A stretch of DNA of 64,000 nt from Aminobacter anthyllidis (GTDB taxonomy: Bacteria > Pseudomonadota > Alphaproteobacteria > Rhizobiales > Rhizobiaceae). A program made the translations under genes and the position numbers. Shown one piece after another: positions 49,930-59,397 of this stretch (positions within the stretch are counted from its first letter, which is position 1; the number at the start of each line of letters is the position of its first letter). The notes below the pieces were generated by a model. The model did no database searches. It saw only the letters and a list, made by a program, of their open reading frames with translations, and was not told the origin of the DNA. The stretch lies in assembly GCF_018555685.1 (NCBI RefSeq), contig NZ_JAFLWW010000002.1:1-64000 (forward strand), written 5' to 3'.

Positions 49930-50466
49930 CTAAATCCCCAGCCGTTCGACCTCTTCGCCCCTGAAGCGCAGGTCGTAGTCGAGGAAGAACTCGTCGAGTT
50001 GCGGCGGCGCAACCGATGTGCCCGACAGCATCGCATGCACCTGGCCGCGGTGATGGATCTGGTGGATGAACAGATGCGCCAGCAGGTCGCCGATGCGCTC
50101 GGGGATCTGGCCGGCCTCGCCGCGATCCGACAGCACGCGCCTGTCCAGATCGGCTGCACTCAGACCGTCGCAGCAGGCAACCAGCCTACGGTCGAACTCG
50201 GCCTGCGCCGTGGCAAGGGCTTCCGCGTCGTCGAACGCGACGAAACGGTCAAACACCTTTCGCCCTTCGCCACCCTCCTCGATCATGTCGAGATAGAACA
50301 GGTCGACTTCCAGTATGTGGTTCAGCGTTTCCTTGAGCGAGGGGAAAAAGCTCGTCCGCTTTGCCTCGAATTCGCCTGGCTGCAACGCCAGCAAGCCGCG
50401 GTAGATGCGGTCGTTCGACCACAGATTGTTCCGCGCCATGCGGCGAAAATGGCTGGTCAGTTCCAT
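49930..50466 (-). CDS. DinB family protein
   Basis: A 178-residue four-helix-bundle protein of the DinB/YfiT superfamily. The three metal-ligand histidines are in TLNHILEVD (first) and in HQIHHRGQVHAML (second and third). Members are metal-dependent thiol transferases or uncharacterised. It begins nine bases after the FAH-like gene and ends the MBL-FAH-DinB series. Function unknown; a thiol-S-transferase role is possible by fold. Confidence 0.85.
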   Translation of the reverse strand: MELTSHFRRMARNNLWSNDRIYRGLLALQPGEFEAKRTSFFPSLKETLNHILEVDLFYLDMIEEGGEGRKVFDRFVAFDDAEALATAQAEFDRRLVACCDGLSAADLDRRVLSDRGEAGQIPERIGDLLAHLFIHQIHHRGQVHAMLSGTSVAPPQLDEFFLDYDLRFRGEEVERLGI

Positions 50467-50475
50467 CCTGCGGTA

Positions 50476-51219
50476 TCAGGCCGGCTCGAACCTGCCGACC
50501 TGGCGTTCGATGGCGCCGAAGATCGAGTGACCGGCCTTGTCCTTCATCTCTACCCGCAACGTATCGCCGAGCGAGACCGACAGCGTTTCGACCGCGCCCC
50601 TGACGATGGCACCGGTGCCGATCGCGCGGCTCGCCGCGGCCTCCGCGACCACCTTGGGGAAGCTGGTCCAGACCGAGGTTACGTCGCGCGCGCCCGCAAT
50701 GAGCGGCAGGTGCACCGCCCCGTCCCATCCGTCTCCCAGCTCGTCGGGCGTGACCGCGACAGGTGACAAGGCCGACGTGCCGGTCTGGCCGCCGTCCAGA
50801 ATCGTGTCCGTGGAGAGCACGATCAGGGCAACCGCCTCCTTCGCCGCCTCTTCCGTCGCCGCCATGGCAACGTCGGCGACAATCACTGCGACAGCGGCGT
50901 CGACCTTGGCGTCGCGGATCTTGCCGGGCAGTTCGATGGGATCGCGCGGGCCGGCAAAGGCATCGCCACCGCCAAGCCGCTGGTAGGCACGCGGCAGGGG
51001 CGAGTGAGCATCATGTTCGTGGAACCGCGATGACGGAACCGAGCCAAGTTCGAGCGATTCAGCCAGGGCCGCGAGGTGCGGGGAAATCCGGCGCCAGTCG
51101 TCGAGCGCCGCCTGCAGGCTCAGTGCCAGGAACGAGGCATCGGTGTATCGCGTCAGGTCGCGCGAGACGATGACCAGTTTCCCGTCACGCGAACCGTTCT
51201 TCAGCGTCGCCAGTTTCAT
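50476..51219 (-). CDS. Shortened, probably catalytically inactive FAH-family protein
   Basis: A 247-residue protein related to fumarylacetoacetate hydrolase-family proteins. The N-terminus MKLATLKNGSRDGKLVIVSR and ALSPVAVTPDELGDGW are unmistakable for the branch of about 330 residues. About 30 residues around the expected YLNHVELVRKARG region are missing after PLPRAYQ, and a further dozen before SPVAVTPDELG. The acidic metal ligands usually seen in an FEAEVAVV-like strand are replaced in KVDAAVAVIV. The reading frame is intact. ATG at 51219 overlaps the MBL-fold gene by 35 bases. It may be a repurposed paralogue rather than an enzyme. Confidence 0.7.
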   Translation of the reverse strand: MKLATLKNGSRDGKLVIVSRDLTRYTDASFLALSLQAALDDWRRISPHLAALAESLELGSVPSSRFHEHDAHSPLPRAYQRLGGGDAFAGPRDPIELPGKIRDAKVDAAVAVIVADVAMAATEEAAKEAVALIVLSTDTILDGGQTGTSALSPVAVTPDELGDGWDGAVHLPLIAGARDVTSVWTSFPKVVAEAAASRAIGTGAIVRGAVETLSVSLGDTLRVEMKDKAGHSIFGAIERQVGRFEPA

Positions 51220-52102
51220 GCAGGTCCTCCCGATTGCGGGCGTTATCACCCTTAACCGACACAACAAGCCCGTCGCGGCCGATCGTCAAGGGACCATTCC
51301 ATGTTTTCCTGACAGCTTCGACCCAATCGCCCTCGGCGATGTCAGGATCGTCGGCTGGAATGAGGTGGTTGAGCACCAGGCGTCCGACGCCGGCACGCGC
51401 CGCGATCGTGCCCGCTTCGCCGGCCAGGCTATGGCTCGCCATCAGGTGCTCGCGCAGCCGCGCCCCGTTGCCGGTGCGTGCCACCAGCCGCTCAACACCC
51501 TCCTCCAGCATCGCTTCGTGAAGCAGGACATCGGCGCCGCGCGCGAAATCCGCCAAGGGCGGGAAGAATGCAGTGTCGGCCGAAAAGACGATGCTCGTAC
51601 CCAGGTTCTCGAAGCGCAGGGCAAAGCACTCCGTCACCGGCGGATGGTCGACACGCAAGGCCGTGACCAGGAGTTCGCCATCCTGCAGCACATTGCCCTC
51701 GCCGAACTCCACGACCTCGACCATCTCGCGCAGATCCGGGCGGCCTTCATCATCGATCCGGGTTTCGATGTCGAATTCAAGCGCTTGCACGAAACGCTGC
51801 CAGTATTGATTCAACCCGGCAGGGCCAAAAAGCCTGACCGGTGTCGCAAGCCCAGCGGTCCAGGCCGTGTGGAGCAGCGGTCCGAGTTCCAGCACATGGT
51901 CGGAATGGAGATGCGTGATGAAAATCAGGTCGAGCGCCTTGAGGCTGAGACCCGCATCAGTCACTCCGCGCGTCACGCCGAGCCCGCAATCGACGATAAC
52001 GGTGCGGCCGCCGAGCTCGAGCAGCGTCGATGTCGGCCACGGACCGCCTGGCCTGATCGCCGGGCCGCCCTTGGTGCCGAGCAGGACGAGCCGGTCGCTC
52101 AT
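51185..52102 (-). CDS. Metallo-beta-lactamase-fold hydrolase
   Basis: A 305-residue MBL-fold hydrolase of the arylsulfatase/RNase Z-like group. The metal motif HLHSDH is at residues 64-69, with further ligand candidates in VDHPPVTE, FSADTAFFP and NHLIPADD. LLELGGRTVIVDCGLGVTRG is a typical second strand. No signal peptide is evident. It overlaps the FAH-like gene by 35 bases and heads that small operon. Substrate not predictable. Confidence 0.85.
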   Translation of the reverse strand: MSDRLVLLGTKGGPAIRPGGPWPTSTLLELGGRTVIVDCGLGVTRGVTDAGLSLKALDLIFITHLHSDHVLELGPLLHTAWTAGLATPVRLFGPAGLNQYWQRFVQALEFDIETRIDDEGRPDLREMVEVVEFGEGNVLQDGELLVTALRVDHPPVTECFALRFENLGTSIVFSADTAFFPPLADFARGADVLLHEAMLEEGVERLVARTGNGARLREHLMASHSLAGEAGTIAARAGVGRLVLNHLIPADDPDIAEGDWVEAVRKTWNGPLTIGRDGLVVSVKGDNARNREDLHETGDAEERFA

Positions 52103-52213
52103 GCGCCCCTGCCCAAGCGAACAGCTTCGATTTGGATTTCAAGCTTCATGCCACGCCTCTTCATGCCTGCGCCAAGCTAGAGCGCCGGCGATGGCCGAGG
52201 CAAGATCAAAGCG

Positions 52214-52717
52214 TCAATCGACGCGGCGCGGATATTGCGCGCGTGGCGGGATCCAGTGATGAACCACAGCCAGCAACAGCAGGCTTATGCAGCTCAACAG
52301 CACCACGATGAACAGCGTGCTGCCCTGATAGGGTGTAGCCGTTGCCACCAGCGGGATCGCTCCCGCCGGAGGATGGGTGACGCGGAACATCAGCATCAGC
52401 GCGATCGAGACGCCGACCGCCACGGCCGACACTTCCCACAGGCCTGGGAAAGCCATCGCGGCGCCGACGCCGACCAGCGTGGCGATGAAATAACCGGCGA
52501 AGATGTTGATGGGCTGCGCCAACGGGCTGGCGGGCTGGCCGAATAGCAGAACGGCGGTTGCGCCCAGCGGCGCGATCAACATCGGCAGGCCGGTGACCGA
52601 TGCCAGGCCGCCGACGGCCGCCAGGCCGACAATCGCGCCCGATCCCGACTTGACGTGCGAGATCATCTGTCCTTTCGGCTCATGCCGGGCAGTAAGGGTG
52701 CGTATGTGACGGCGCAT
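52214..52717 (-). CDS. HPP family membrane protein
   Basis: A 167-residue membrane protein of the HPP family, named from its His-Pro-Pro motif, present here in VTHPPAGAIPL. Four hydrophobic segments are visible. The LPMLIAPLGATAVLLFGQPASPLAQP block is the family signature. Plant and cyanobacterial homologues are linked to nitrite transport; bacterial function is not settled. Monocistronic in appearance. Confidence 0.85.
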   Translation of the reverse strand: MRRHIRTLTARHEPKGQMISHVKSGSGAIVGLAAVGGLASVTGLPMLIAPLGATAVLLFGQPASPLAQPINIFAGYFIATLVGVGAAMAFPGLWEVSAVAVGVSIALMLMFRVTHPPAGAIPLVATATPYQGSTLFIVVLLSCISLLLLAVVHHWIPPRAQYPRRVD

Positions 52718-52829
52718 CTGCGTTTCCAGGCCGAAGGGCCCGCTTCAATAGCAAATCAGGGCTTCGGCTGGCAACGTGGCTTTATTCGATTTTTCGCCCC
52801 ACAGTGAAAAATCTTTCCCTGGAATCCCC

Positions 52830-53864
52830 CTACCAATCCATGACCACCTTGCCGGAATTGCCGCTACGCATGGCGTCAAAACCGGCCTGATAGTCGTCAA
52901 TGCCGATGCGGTGAGTGATGAGGCCGGTGACGTCGAGCGGCCCCTGCACCAGCGCGATCATCTTGTACCATGTCTCGAACATCTCGCGGCCGTAGATGCC
53001 CTTGAGATGCAGCATCTTGAAGATGACCTTGTTCCAGTCGATCTCGAAGCCGGTCGGCGCAATGCCGAGGATGGCGATCTTGCCGCCATTGTTCATGGTG
53101 TCGATCATGTCGCGGAAAGCGACTGCCGATCCCGACATCTCAAGGCCGACGTCAAAGCCCTCGGTCATGCCTTCGTCGCGCATCACGTCGCGCAGCTTTT
53201 CCTTGGAGGCGTCGACGACGTGATGGATGCCCATCTTGCGTGCCAGCGCCAGCCGGGTCGGGTTGATGTCGGTGATGACGACCTTTCGGGCGCCGACGCA
53301 TTGGGCGACCAGCGCCCCCATGATGCCGATCGGCCCGGCACCGGTCACCAGAACGTCCTCGCCAACTAGGTCGAAGGACAGTGCGGTGTGTACCGCGTTG
53401 CCGAGCGGGTCGAAGATTGCAGCGATTTCGTCCGACACGTCGTCGGGGATCGGCACGACATTGTGCTGGGGAATGGCGACGTATTCGGCGAAGGAACCTG
53501 GCCGGTTGACGCCGACGCCGAGTGTGTTGCGGCACAGATGTCCGCGCCCGGCGCGGCAATTGCGGCAATGGCCGCAGACGATATGGCCCTCGCCCGAGAC
53601 ACGCTGACCAACCTTGTAGTCCGTCACCCCGGCACCGAAATCGGCGACCGTGCCGACGAACTCGTGTCCAGTCACCATCGGCACCGGCACGGTCTTCTGC
53701 GCCCACTGGTCCCAATTGTAGATATGGACGTCCGTGCCGCAGATCGCCGACTTCCTGACCTTGATCAGCACGTCGTTGGGGCCGACCTCTGGCATCGGCA
53801 CCTCTTCCATCCAGATACCCGGTTCAGCCTTCGCCTTAACCAGCGCTCGCATCATGTTCGACAT
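52830..53864 (-). CDS. tdh: L-threonine 3-dehydrogenase
   Basis: A 344-residue zinc-dependent medium-chain dehydrogenase oxidising L-threonine to 2-amino-3-ketobutyrate with NAD. The catalytic zinc Cys is in [22 protein letters not shown] supplies His-Glu, and the structural zinc site is [15 protein letters not shown]. The Rossmann loop is [10 protein letters not shown]. It follows kbl by 55 bases and is cotranscribed with it; the two convert threonine to glycine and acetyl-CoA. Confidence 0.95.
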   Translation of the reverse strand: MSNMMRALVKAKAEPGIWMEEVPMPEVGPNDVLIKVRKSAICGTDVHIYNWDQWAQKTVPVPMVTGHEFVGTVADFGAGVTDYKVGQRVSGEGHIVCGHCRNCRAGRGHLCRNTLGVGVNRPGSFAEYVAIPQHNVVPIPDDVSDEIAAIFDPLGNAVHTALSFDLVGEDVLVTGAGPIGIMGALVAQCVGARKVVITDINPTRLALARKMGIHHVVDASKEKLRDVMRDEGMTEGFDVGLEMSGSAVAFRDMIDTMNNGGKIAILGIAPTGFEIDWNKVIFKMLHLKGIYGREMFETWYKMIALVQGPLDVTGLITHRIGIDDYQAGFDAMRSGNSGKVVMDW

Positions 53865-53919
53865 TGTCTTGTCCTTGGAATCGCTTGATCCGGAATCGCT
53901 TTTGGCAATTCTAGCTGTG

Positions 53920-55107
53920 TTATGAAATCACGCCCAGCTCGCGCCCGACCTCGCCGAACGCCGCTATCGCGCGATCAATATCGGCTGTCGAATGTGCCGC
54001 CGACATCTGCGTGCGAATGCGCGCAGCGCCCTTTGGCACAACCGGAAACGAAAAGCCGATGACGTAGATGCCGCGCTTCAGCATCCGGGCGGCCATCTCC
54101 TGGGCCACCGTCGCATCGCCCAGCATGACCGGGATGATCGGATGGTCGGCGCCGGCGAGCGTGAAGTCGAGCTTGCCCATGCCGGATCGGAAACGCTCGG
54201 CGTTGGCATAGAGCTTCGCGCGCAACGGGCCGCCCTCGCCGATCAGGTCCAGCACCTTGATCGAGGCGCCGGCGATGGAGGGCGCAAGCGTGTTGGAAAA
54301 CAGATAGGGCCGCGAACGCTGGCGCAGCCAGTCGACGACCTCGCGCCTGGCCGAGGTGTAGCCGCCGGAGGCGCCGCCGAGCGCCTTGCCGAGCGTGCCG
54401 GTGATGATGTCGACCCTGCCCTCGACGCCGCAATGTTCCGGTGTGCCACGTCCGTTTTGGCCGACGAAACCGACGGCATGGCTGTCATCTACCATCACCA
54501 TCGCCCCATACTTCTCGGCGAGGTCGCAGACACCCCTAAGATTGGCGATGATGCCGTCCATCGAGAACACGCCGTCGGTGGCGATCAGCTTGAAGCGGCT
54601 GCCCTCAGCCTTCTTCAGTTCTTCTTCGAGCGCGGCCATGTCGTTGTTGGCATAGCGGAAGCGCTTGGCCTTCGACAGTCGCACCCCATCAATGATCGAG
54701 GCGTGATTCAGCGCATCCGAGATGATGGCGTCCTCTTCGCCGAGCAGCGTTTCGAACAGGCCCGCATTGGCATCGAAACAGGAGGAGTAGAGGATCGTGT
54801 CCTCCATGCCGAGGAAAGCAGACAGCTTCGCCTCCAGTTCCTTGTGCTCTTCCTGCGTACCGCAGATGAAGCGTACCGAGGCCATGCCGTAGCCGTAGCG
54901 GTCGAGCGCCTTCTTGGCGGCGTCGCGCAGTTCATGGCTGTCGGCAAGACCGAGATAGTTGTTGGCGCAGAAGTTCAGCACCTTCTCGCCGCCGACTTCG
55001 ATCTCGGCGCTCTGCGTCGAGGTGATGACGCGTTCGGACTTATAGAGACCGGCGGACTTCAATGATTCCAGCTCGGAGGAAATATGGGAAAGGAAATTGC
55101 CGCTCAT
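53920..55107 (-). CDS. kbl: 2-amino-3-ketobutyrate CoA ligase (glycine C-acetyltransferase)
   Basis: A 395-residue PLP enzyme of the alpha-oxoamine synthase family, cleaving 2-amino-3-ketobutyrate with CoA to glycine and acetyl-CoA. The PLP lysine is in [18 protein letters not shown], and [12 protein letters not shown] contains the cofactor-binding Asp and His. ATG at 55107 with GGGAGC eight bases upstream fits the family; an ATG at 55113 and a longer frame are less likely. First gene of kbl-tdh. Confidence 0.95.
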   Translation of the reverse strand: MSGNFLSHISSELESLKSAGLYKSERVITSTQSAEIEVGGEKVLNFCANNYLGLADSHELRDAAKKALDRYGYGMASVRFICGTQEEHKELEAKLSAFLGMEDTILYSSCFDANAGLFETLLGEEDAIISDALNHASIIDGVRLSKAKRFRYANNDMAALEEELKKAEGSRFKLIATDGVFSMDGIIANLRGVCDLAEKYGAMVMVDDSHAVGFVGQNGRGTPEHCGVEGRVDIITGTLGKALGGASGGYTSARREVVDWLRQRSRPYLFSNTLAPSIAGASIKVLDLIGEGGPLRAKLYANAERFRSGMGKLDFTLAGADHPIIPVMLGDATVAQEMAARMLKRGIYVIGFSFPVVPKGAARIRTQMSAAHSTADIDRAIAAFGEVGRELGVIS

Positions 55108-55265
55108 GCGCATCTGCTCCCTGCTTGCCGCCGGAAATTCCGCCGAAGCGGCAAGAAACGCTATCACAAATACGACTTGGCCGCTCGCCGCTTCCTTCGC
55201 TTCGGTGCGGTCGATCGCGCGCTAAGGTCAGCCTGATTTTGACGGCAATTTCGCGGGAAAATGGC

Positions 55266-56381
55266 ATGAACGGCGCTGCAATTTCGAGCATCCAGATCTT
55301 CCGGCAATGGCAACCGTTTCGCGATGGTACCTACCGCTGCTCGGGTGGTCGCAGCGCGGAGGGCTTTGATTCGACCATCGTCGAGATCACCAGCCGGGAC
55401 GGTGCCAAGGGCTACGGCGAGATGGCGCCGCTCGGCAGCTTCTATGATCCCGCCTTTGCCTCAGGCGCCCGCGAGGCGATGAAGGAGCTCGCACCGCAGC
55501 TGCTCGGCTGCGCCGCATCGGGCATCGAAGCGCTGAACCGGCGCATGGACCTGCTGCTCAAGGGGCATCCCTATGCCAAGTCGGCCATCGACATGGCGCT
55601 TTGGGATCTGGCCGGGAAACGCTCAGGGCTATCCTTGGCTGCCCTGTCCGGCGGCGCCGAGGGAGAGAGCCTCGCGCTTTACCGCTCCATCGCCCAGCAG
55701 GCGCCGGACGCCATGGCCGCTCGGGCGGTGAAATACATCACCGAGGGCTACCGTCGCCTGCAGGTCAAGGTCGGGCTCGACGTCAACGAGGACATCGCAA
55801 GGCTGGAAGCAGTGCGGGCATCGGTACCCGCCGACACCGTACTGTTCTGTGACGCCAATGCGAGCTGGAGCACGGCCGAGACGCGGCGTTTCCTGATGGC
55901 GACGCGAAATCTCGACTACACGCTTGAGCAGCCTTGCGCGAGCTACGAGGAAAACCTGGCCATACGCCGCGCCACCGACCGGCCGCTGGTGCTTGATGAA
56001 AGCATCGACGGCACTGATGTGCTGATCCGGGCGATCAGCGACGGGCTCGTCGATGGCATCACCATCAAGCTCGCGCGGGTGGGAGGGCTCACGCGCGCAA
56101 AACTGTTGCGCGACATCGCCATAACCAAGAACCTGAAGGTCACGATCGAGGACACCGGTGGCGCGCAGATCGACACGGCAGCCTATTCAGGACTGCTGCT
56201 GTCCACGCCCGAACATCTCAGGCAACACACTGTCGATTTCCACAACTGGGTGACTGTCTCGAACGCACGTGGCGCGTTTGCGATCGCCGACGGCATGATG
56301 GCTCTGCCCGGTGGACCGGGCCTCGGTCTTGCTGTCGATCCTGATGTGTTCGGCGAACCGCTGTTTGCCTGCGGCATTTGA
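55266..56381 (+). CDS. Enolase-superfamily mandelate racemase/muconate lactonising enzyme
   Basis: A 371-residue protein with the capping domain and (beta/alpha)-barrel of the MR/MLE group. Visible active-site parts are Lys168 (LQVKVG), metal ligands Asp196 (FCDANAS), Glu221 (LEQPC) and Asp244 (VLDES), and Lys268 (ITIKLARVGG). Two opposing lysines fit racemase, epimerase or dehydratase activity on amino-acid-like acids, including the hydroxyproline-betaine epimerase branch. It is divergent from kbl, and the frame before 55266 overlaps the kbl start region. Substrate not assignable; the betaine-like genes 4 kb away make a betaine substrate worth testing. Confidence 0.8.
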   Translation: MNGAAISSIQIFRQWQPFRDGTYRCSGGRSAEGFDSTIVEITSRDGAKGYGEMAPLGSFYDPAFASGAREAMKELAPQLLGCAASGIEALNRRMDLLLKGHPYAKSAIDMALWDLAGKRSGLSLAALSGGAEGESLALYRSIAQQAPDAMAARAVKYITEGYRRLQVKVGLDVNEDIARLEAVRASVPADTVLFCDANASWSTAETRRFLMATRNLDYTLEQPCASYEENLAIRRATDRPLVLDESIDGTDVLIRAISDGLVDGITIKLARVGGLTRAKLLRDIAITKNLKVTIEDTGGAQIDTAAYSGLLLSTPEHLRQHTVDFHNWVTVSNARGAFAIADGMMALPGGPGLGLAVDPDVFGEPLFACGI

Positions 56382-56388
56382 AAGAGAT

Positions 56389-56422
56389 GGCTGGACGGAC
56401 ACGCCCCCGCACCCGTCCAGCC
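56389..56422. terminator. Hairpin between convergent genes
   Basis: GGCTGGACGG (56389-56398) pairs perfectly with CCGTCCAGCC (56413-56422). It lies between the convergent enolase-superfamily and cupin genes and probably ends both transcripts, though without a T-run. Confidence 0.5.
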
Positions 56423-56433
56423 GGTGGTCGGCG

Positions 56434-56913
56434 CTATGGTAGCGGGGCGCCGACGACCTCGATGTTGTGTTGGGCGCAAGTGTCGAAGAAACGCTGCGTT
56501 GCTTCAGGCGTACGCTCGGCCCTTGGTGGCAGGTTCCCAATCGGCGCCGGCAGGCTCATCTGACGAACCATCTGCTCGAACTCGCCACCCTGGGTGACGA
56601 TGAGGCAAGTGGCACATTCCGCGGATTCGATCCGGAAATTGTGCGGAAGCCCCTTGGGCGCCATCACAGTTTGGCCGGCATGGGCGACGAAAACCTTGCA
56701 GTCGACATGGAACTGCATCGTGCCTTCGAGGATGTGAATGACCTCGTCGCCGCTGAGGGTGACATGCAGCGGCGACGTTTCGCCTTGCGGCATGCGGCAT
56801 TCGATGACGCTGATCTGGTCTTCGCCGGCGCTCGCCGGCACGCGGATCGTCATGAGGTTGTCGCCGAACCACAAAATCTGGTTGGCGTTCTCAGCCTTGG
56901 TCTGGGCGCTCAC
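56434..56913 (-). CDS. Cupin domain protein
   Basis: A 159-residue single-cupin protein. The first cupin motif is around PLHVTLSGDEVIHILEGTMQF, retaining one His and the Glu, and the second is around GLPHNFRIES. Fewer metal ligands than the canonical set are obvious. Cysteines Cys39, Cys72, Cys101 and Cys104 are scattered. Function unknown; related proteins bind small molecules or act as dioxygenases. Alone on its strand. Confidence 0.75.
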   Translation of the reverse strand: MSAQTKAENANQILWFGDNLMTIRVPASAGEDQISVIECRMPQGETSPLHVTLSGDEVIHILEGTMQFHVDCKVFVAHAGQTVMAPKGLPHNFRIESAECATCLIVTQGGEFEQMVRQMSLPAPIGNLPPRAERTPEATQRFFDTCAQHNIEVVGAPLP

Positions 56914-57115
56914 AGATTATTCTCCCCGCAACCCGGCGAAACAGCCGGCCAGAATGGGAGTTATCGGCACGATGTAACCGTTTGAGGTTGGCAGCCTTGG
57001 CTACTGTTTCAACCCAATGAAACAATTCGCGCTTAAGTCGAAATATATTCGCAACTCCTAAACCTGAAAGCGAAAGTCGCGTTGCGCTCGAATGCGGTTC
57101 GATAGCCAAAAAGAA

Positions 57116-57148
57116 AGGCGGCCGCGAAGCGCTGCTTCGCGACCGCCT
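57116..57148 (-). terminator. Terminator after gcdH
   Basis: AGGCGG and GCGAAGC arms (57116-57130) pair with GCTTCGC and CCGCCT (57134-57148) around small internal mismatches. On the minus strand it is followed by TTTCTTTTT. It ends the gcdH transcript; the 56914-57115 region beyond holds no gene. Confidence 0.75.
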
Positions 57149-57175
57149 GACGCGGTTTTTTGATATGGCAAAGTC

Positions 57176-58378
57176 TTAGAAGAAGGCCTGCAGGCCGGTC
57201 TGGGCGCGGCCCAGGATCAGCGCATGCACGTCATGCGTGCCCTCATAGGTGTTGACCGTCTCCAGGTTCTGCGCGTGGCGCATGACATGGTAGCCGATCT
57301 GGATGCCGTTGCCGCCATGCATGTCGCGGGCGACACGGGCGATGTCGAGGGCCTTGCCGCAGTTGTTGCGCTTGACGAGGCTGATCATCTCGGGTGCGAA
57401 CTTGTGCTCGTCCATCAGACGGCCGACGCGCAACGAGCCCTGGAGGCCAAGCGCGATCTCGGTCTGCATGTCAGCCAGCTTCTTCTGGTAAAGCTGCATG
57501 CCTGCCAGTGGCTTGTTGAACTGCTTGCGGTCGAGGCCATACTGGCGGGCCCGATGCCAGCAGTCTTCGGCAGCGCCCATGACGCCCCAGGAAATGCCGT
57601 AGCGGGCGCGGTTGAGGCAGCCGAACGGCCCCTTCAGGCCCGAGACGTTCGGCAGCAGGGCGTCTTCGCCGACTTCGACGCCTTCCATGACGATCTCGCC
57701 GGTGATCGAGGCGCGAAGCGACAGCTTGCCGCCGATCTTCGGCGCCGAAAGCCCCTTCATGCCCTTTTCGAGCACGAAGCCGCGGATCTGGTTGTCATGG
57801 GCGGCCGATTTCGCCCAGACGACGAAGACGTCGGCGATCGGCGCGTTCGAGATCCACATTTTCGAGCCGGAAATCTTGTAGCCGTTGGCGGTCTTCTCGG
57901 CGCGGGTCTTCATGCCACCCGGGTCGGAGCCCGCGTCCGGCTCGGTCAGACCGAAGCAGCCGATCCATTCGCCGGAGGCAAGCTTGGGCAGGTACTTCTT
58001 GCGCTGTTCCTCCGAGCCATAGGCATAGATCGGGTACATCACCAGCGACGACTGAACCGACATCATCGAGCGATAGCCCGAATCAACGCGCTCGACTTCA
58101 CGGGCGACGAGGCCGTAGGTCACATAGCTGGCACCCAGGCCGCCATACTCCTCGGGAACGGTGATGCCCAGCAGGCCGGCCTCGCCCATTTCGCGGAAGA
58201 TCGCCGGATCGGTCTTCTCGTCGAGATAGGCTTCCTCGATGCGCGGGGCGAGCTTGTCGGCAGCAAAGGCGGCGGCGCCGTCGCGGACCATGCGCTCGTC
58301 TTCGGTCAGCTGGTCTTCAAGTAGGAACGGGTCGGCCCAGACAAAGCTGCCGCCGCCGGCCGGTGTGGATGCGCTCAT
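57176..58378 (-). CDS. gcdH: Glutaryl-CoA dehydrogenase
   Basis: A 400-residue acyl-CoA dehydrogenase that oxidises and decarboxylates glutaryl-CoA to crotonyl-CoA in lysine, tryptophan and glutarate breakdown. The N-terminus [22 protein letters not shown] and the block [20 protein letters not shown] are specific to GcdH. The catalytic base is the Glu of [16 protein letters not shown]. Length is standard. It is divergent from a LysR-type regulator with an operator-like dyad between them. Confidence 0.94.
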   Translation of the reverse strand: MSASTPAGGGSFVWADPFLLEDQLTEDERMVRDGAAAFAADKLAPRIEEAYLDEKTDPAIFREMGEAGLLGITVPEEYGGLGASYVTYGLVAREVERVDSGYRSMMSVQSSLVMYPIYAYGSEEQRKKYLPKLASGEWIGCFGLTEPDAGSDPGGMKTRAEKTANGYKISGSKMWISNAPIADVFVVWAKSAAHDNQIRGFVLEKGMKGLSAPKIGGKLSLRASITGEIVMEGVEVGEDALLPNVSGLKGPFGCLNRARYGISWGVMGAAEDCWHRARQYGLDRKQFNKPLAGMQLYQKKLADMQTEIALGLQGSLRVGRLMDEHKFAPEMISLVKRNNCGKALDIARVARDMHGGNGIQIGYHVMRHAQNLETVNTYEGTHDVHALILGRAQTGLQAFF

Positions 58379-58449
58379 GGTTCCTCCGGAAAATGGGTGA
58401 ATTCTTGGCCATCCTAGACCGCTTCAGCGCTTTTCGCTAACAAGTAATC

Positions 58450-58468
58450 TTGCATAGTTTATGCGTAA
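58450..58468. promoter_or_regulatory. LysR-type operator dyad
   Basis: TTGCATA, three bases, TATGCGTAA form an imperfect dyad containing a T-N11-A arrangement between divergent gcdH and its LysR-type regulator, 30 bases before the regulator start. LysR-family activators commonly bind such sites. Confidence 0.5.
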
Positions 58469-58497
58469 ATTCGATCAACTCGACCTGAGGCCAGGCC

Positions 58498-59397
58498 ATG
58501 CGCCGCAGCTACGTCCCAACGATTGCAGAGCTTGAGGCGTTTCGCGCCTGCGCCAGCCTCGGCACGACAATTCGCGCTGCCGATCAGCTCGGCCTGACGC
58601 AGAGCTCGGTCAGCCGCTCGATCGGCCAGCTCGAAGACCGGCTGGGCGTGGCGCTGTTCCACCGAGTACGGCAGCGGCTGGCGCTGTCGGACGCTGGCCG
58701 ACGCTTCGCCCGCGACGCCGAAGCGATCCTCGACGCCCTGCACGAAGCGGCGGTGCGCACCATGGCCTTCGGCGGCCAGTCCGACGTGTTGAGCATCGCC
58801 GTCCTGCCGACCCTCGCCGACCGCTGGCTGATCCCCAGGCTTGCGGGGTTCCACGCCGCCCATCCGCTTGTCGCCATCGACCTAGCGGTGCGGCTCGATA
58901 CTGTCGACCTCGAGACGGAAACCTTCGACGCCGCGATCCAGCGCGGCCCGGTGGAGCCAGGACAGATGGGTGTGGTGCGCCTGTTCGACGAGGAACTCGT
59001 TGTCGTGGCCTCGCCGACCCTGCTCGACGGGCGCGCGGCTCTCGACGATGCCGAGCTTGCCGCCTTGCCGCTGCTACAGCAATCGACCCGCCCGACCCTG
59101 TGGCTGCAGTGGTTCCAGGCCGCGGGCATCGATCCGCGCACCACCTTGCGCGGCCATCGTTTCGAACAGTTCTCGATGGTCGTCGAGGCGGCGGTCGCCG
59201 GCCTCGGCGTGGCGCTGGTGCCGGAGGTGCTGGCCGAACGCGAACTCGCCTCAGGCAAGCTGATCATGGCCTCGCCAAACCGCATCGCCGGCGAAGTGCC
59301 CTACCGGCTCGCCTTCCGCCCCGGCAGCGAGGATCGCCCGGGCCTGCGCGAATTCGTCCGCTGGCTGACGGGCGAGGCGACGCCCGTCAGATCCTGA
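58498..59397 (+). CDS. LysR family transcriptional regulator (GcdR-like)
   Basis: A 299-residue LysR-type regulator. The N-terminal helix-turn-helix (about residues 10-68) reads FRACASLGTTIRAADQLG then LTQSSVSRSIGQLEDRLGV in adjoining parts. The C-terminal effector-binding domain follows. Divergent placement next to gcdH matches GcdR, the glutarate-responsive activator in other proteobacteria; effector identity is inference. The C-terminus overlaps the opposite-strand demethylase gene by 11 bases. Confidence 0.85.
   Translation: MRRSYVPTIAELEAFRACASLGTTIRAADQLGLTQSSVSRSIGQLEDRLGVALFHRVRQRLALSDAGRRFARDAEAILDALHEAAVRTMAFGGQSDVLSIAVLPTLADRWLIPRLAGFHAAHPLVAIDLAVRLDTVDLETETFDAAIQRGPVEPGQMGVVRLFDEELVVVASPTLLDGRAALDDAELAALPLLQQSTRPTLWLQWFQAAGIDPRTTLRGHRFEQFSMVVEAAVAGLGVALVPEVLAERELASGKLIMASPNRIAGEVPYRLAFRPGSEDRPGLREFVRWLTGEATPVRS

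Noticed and set aside
49930-52717. DinB, FAH-like, MBL-fold and HPP genes considered as a transferred island
   Set aside because: No integrase, tRNA, direct repeats or clear base-composition shift bounds the segment; it looks like ordinary chromosome.
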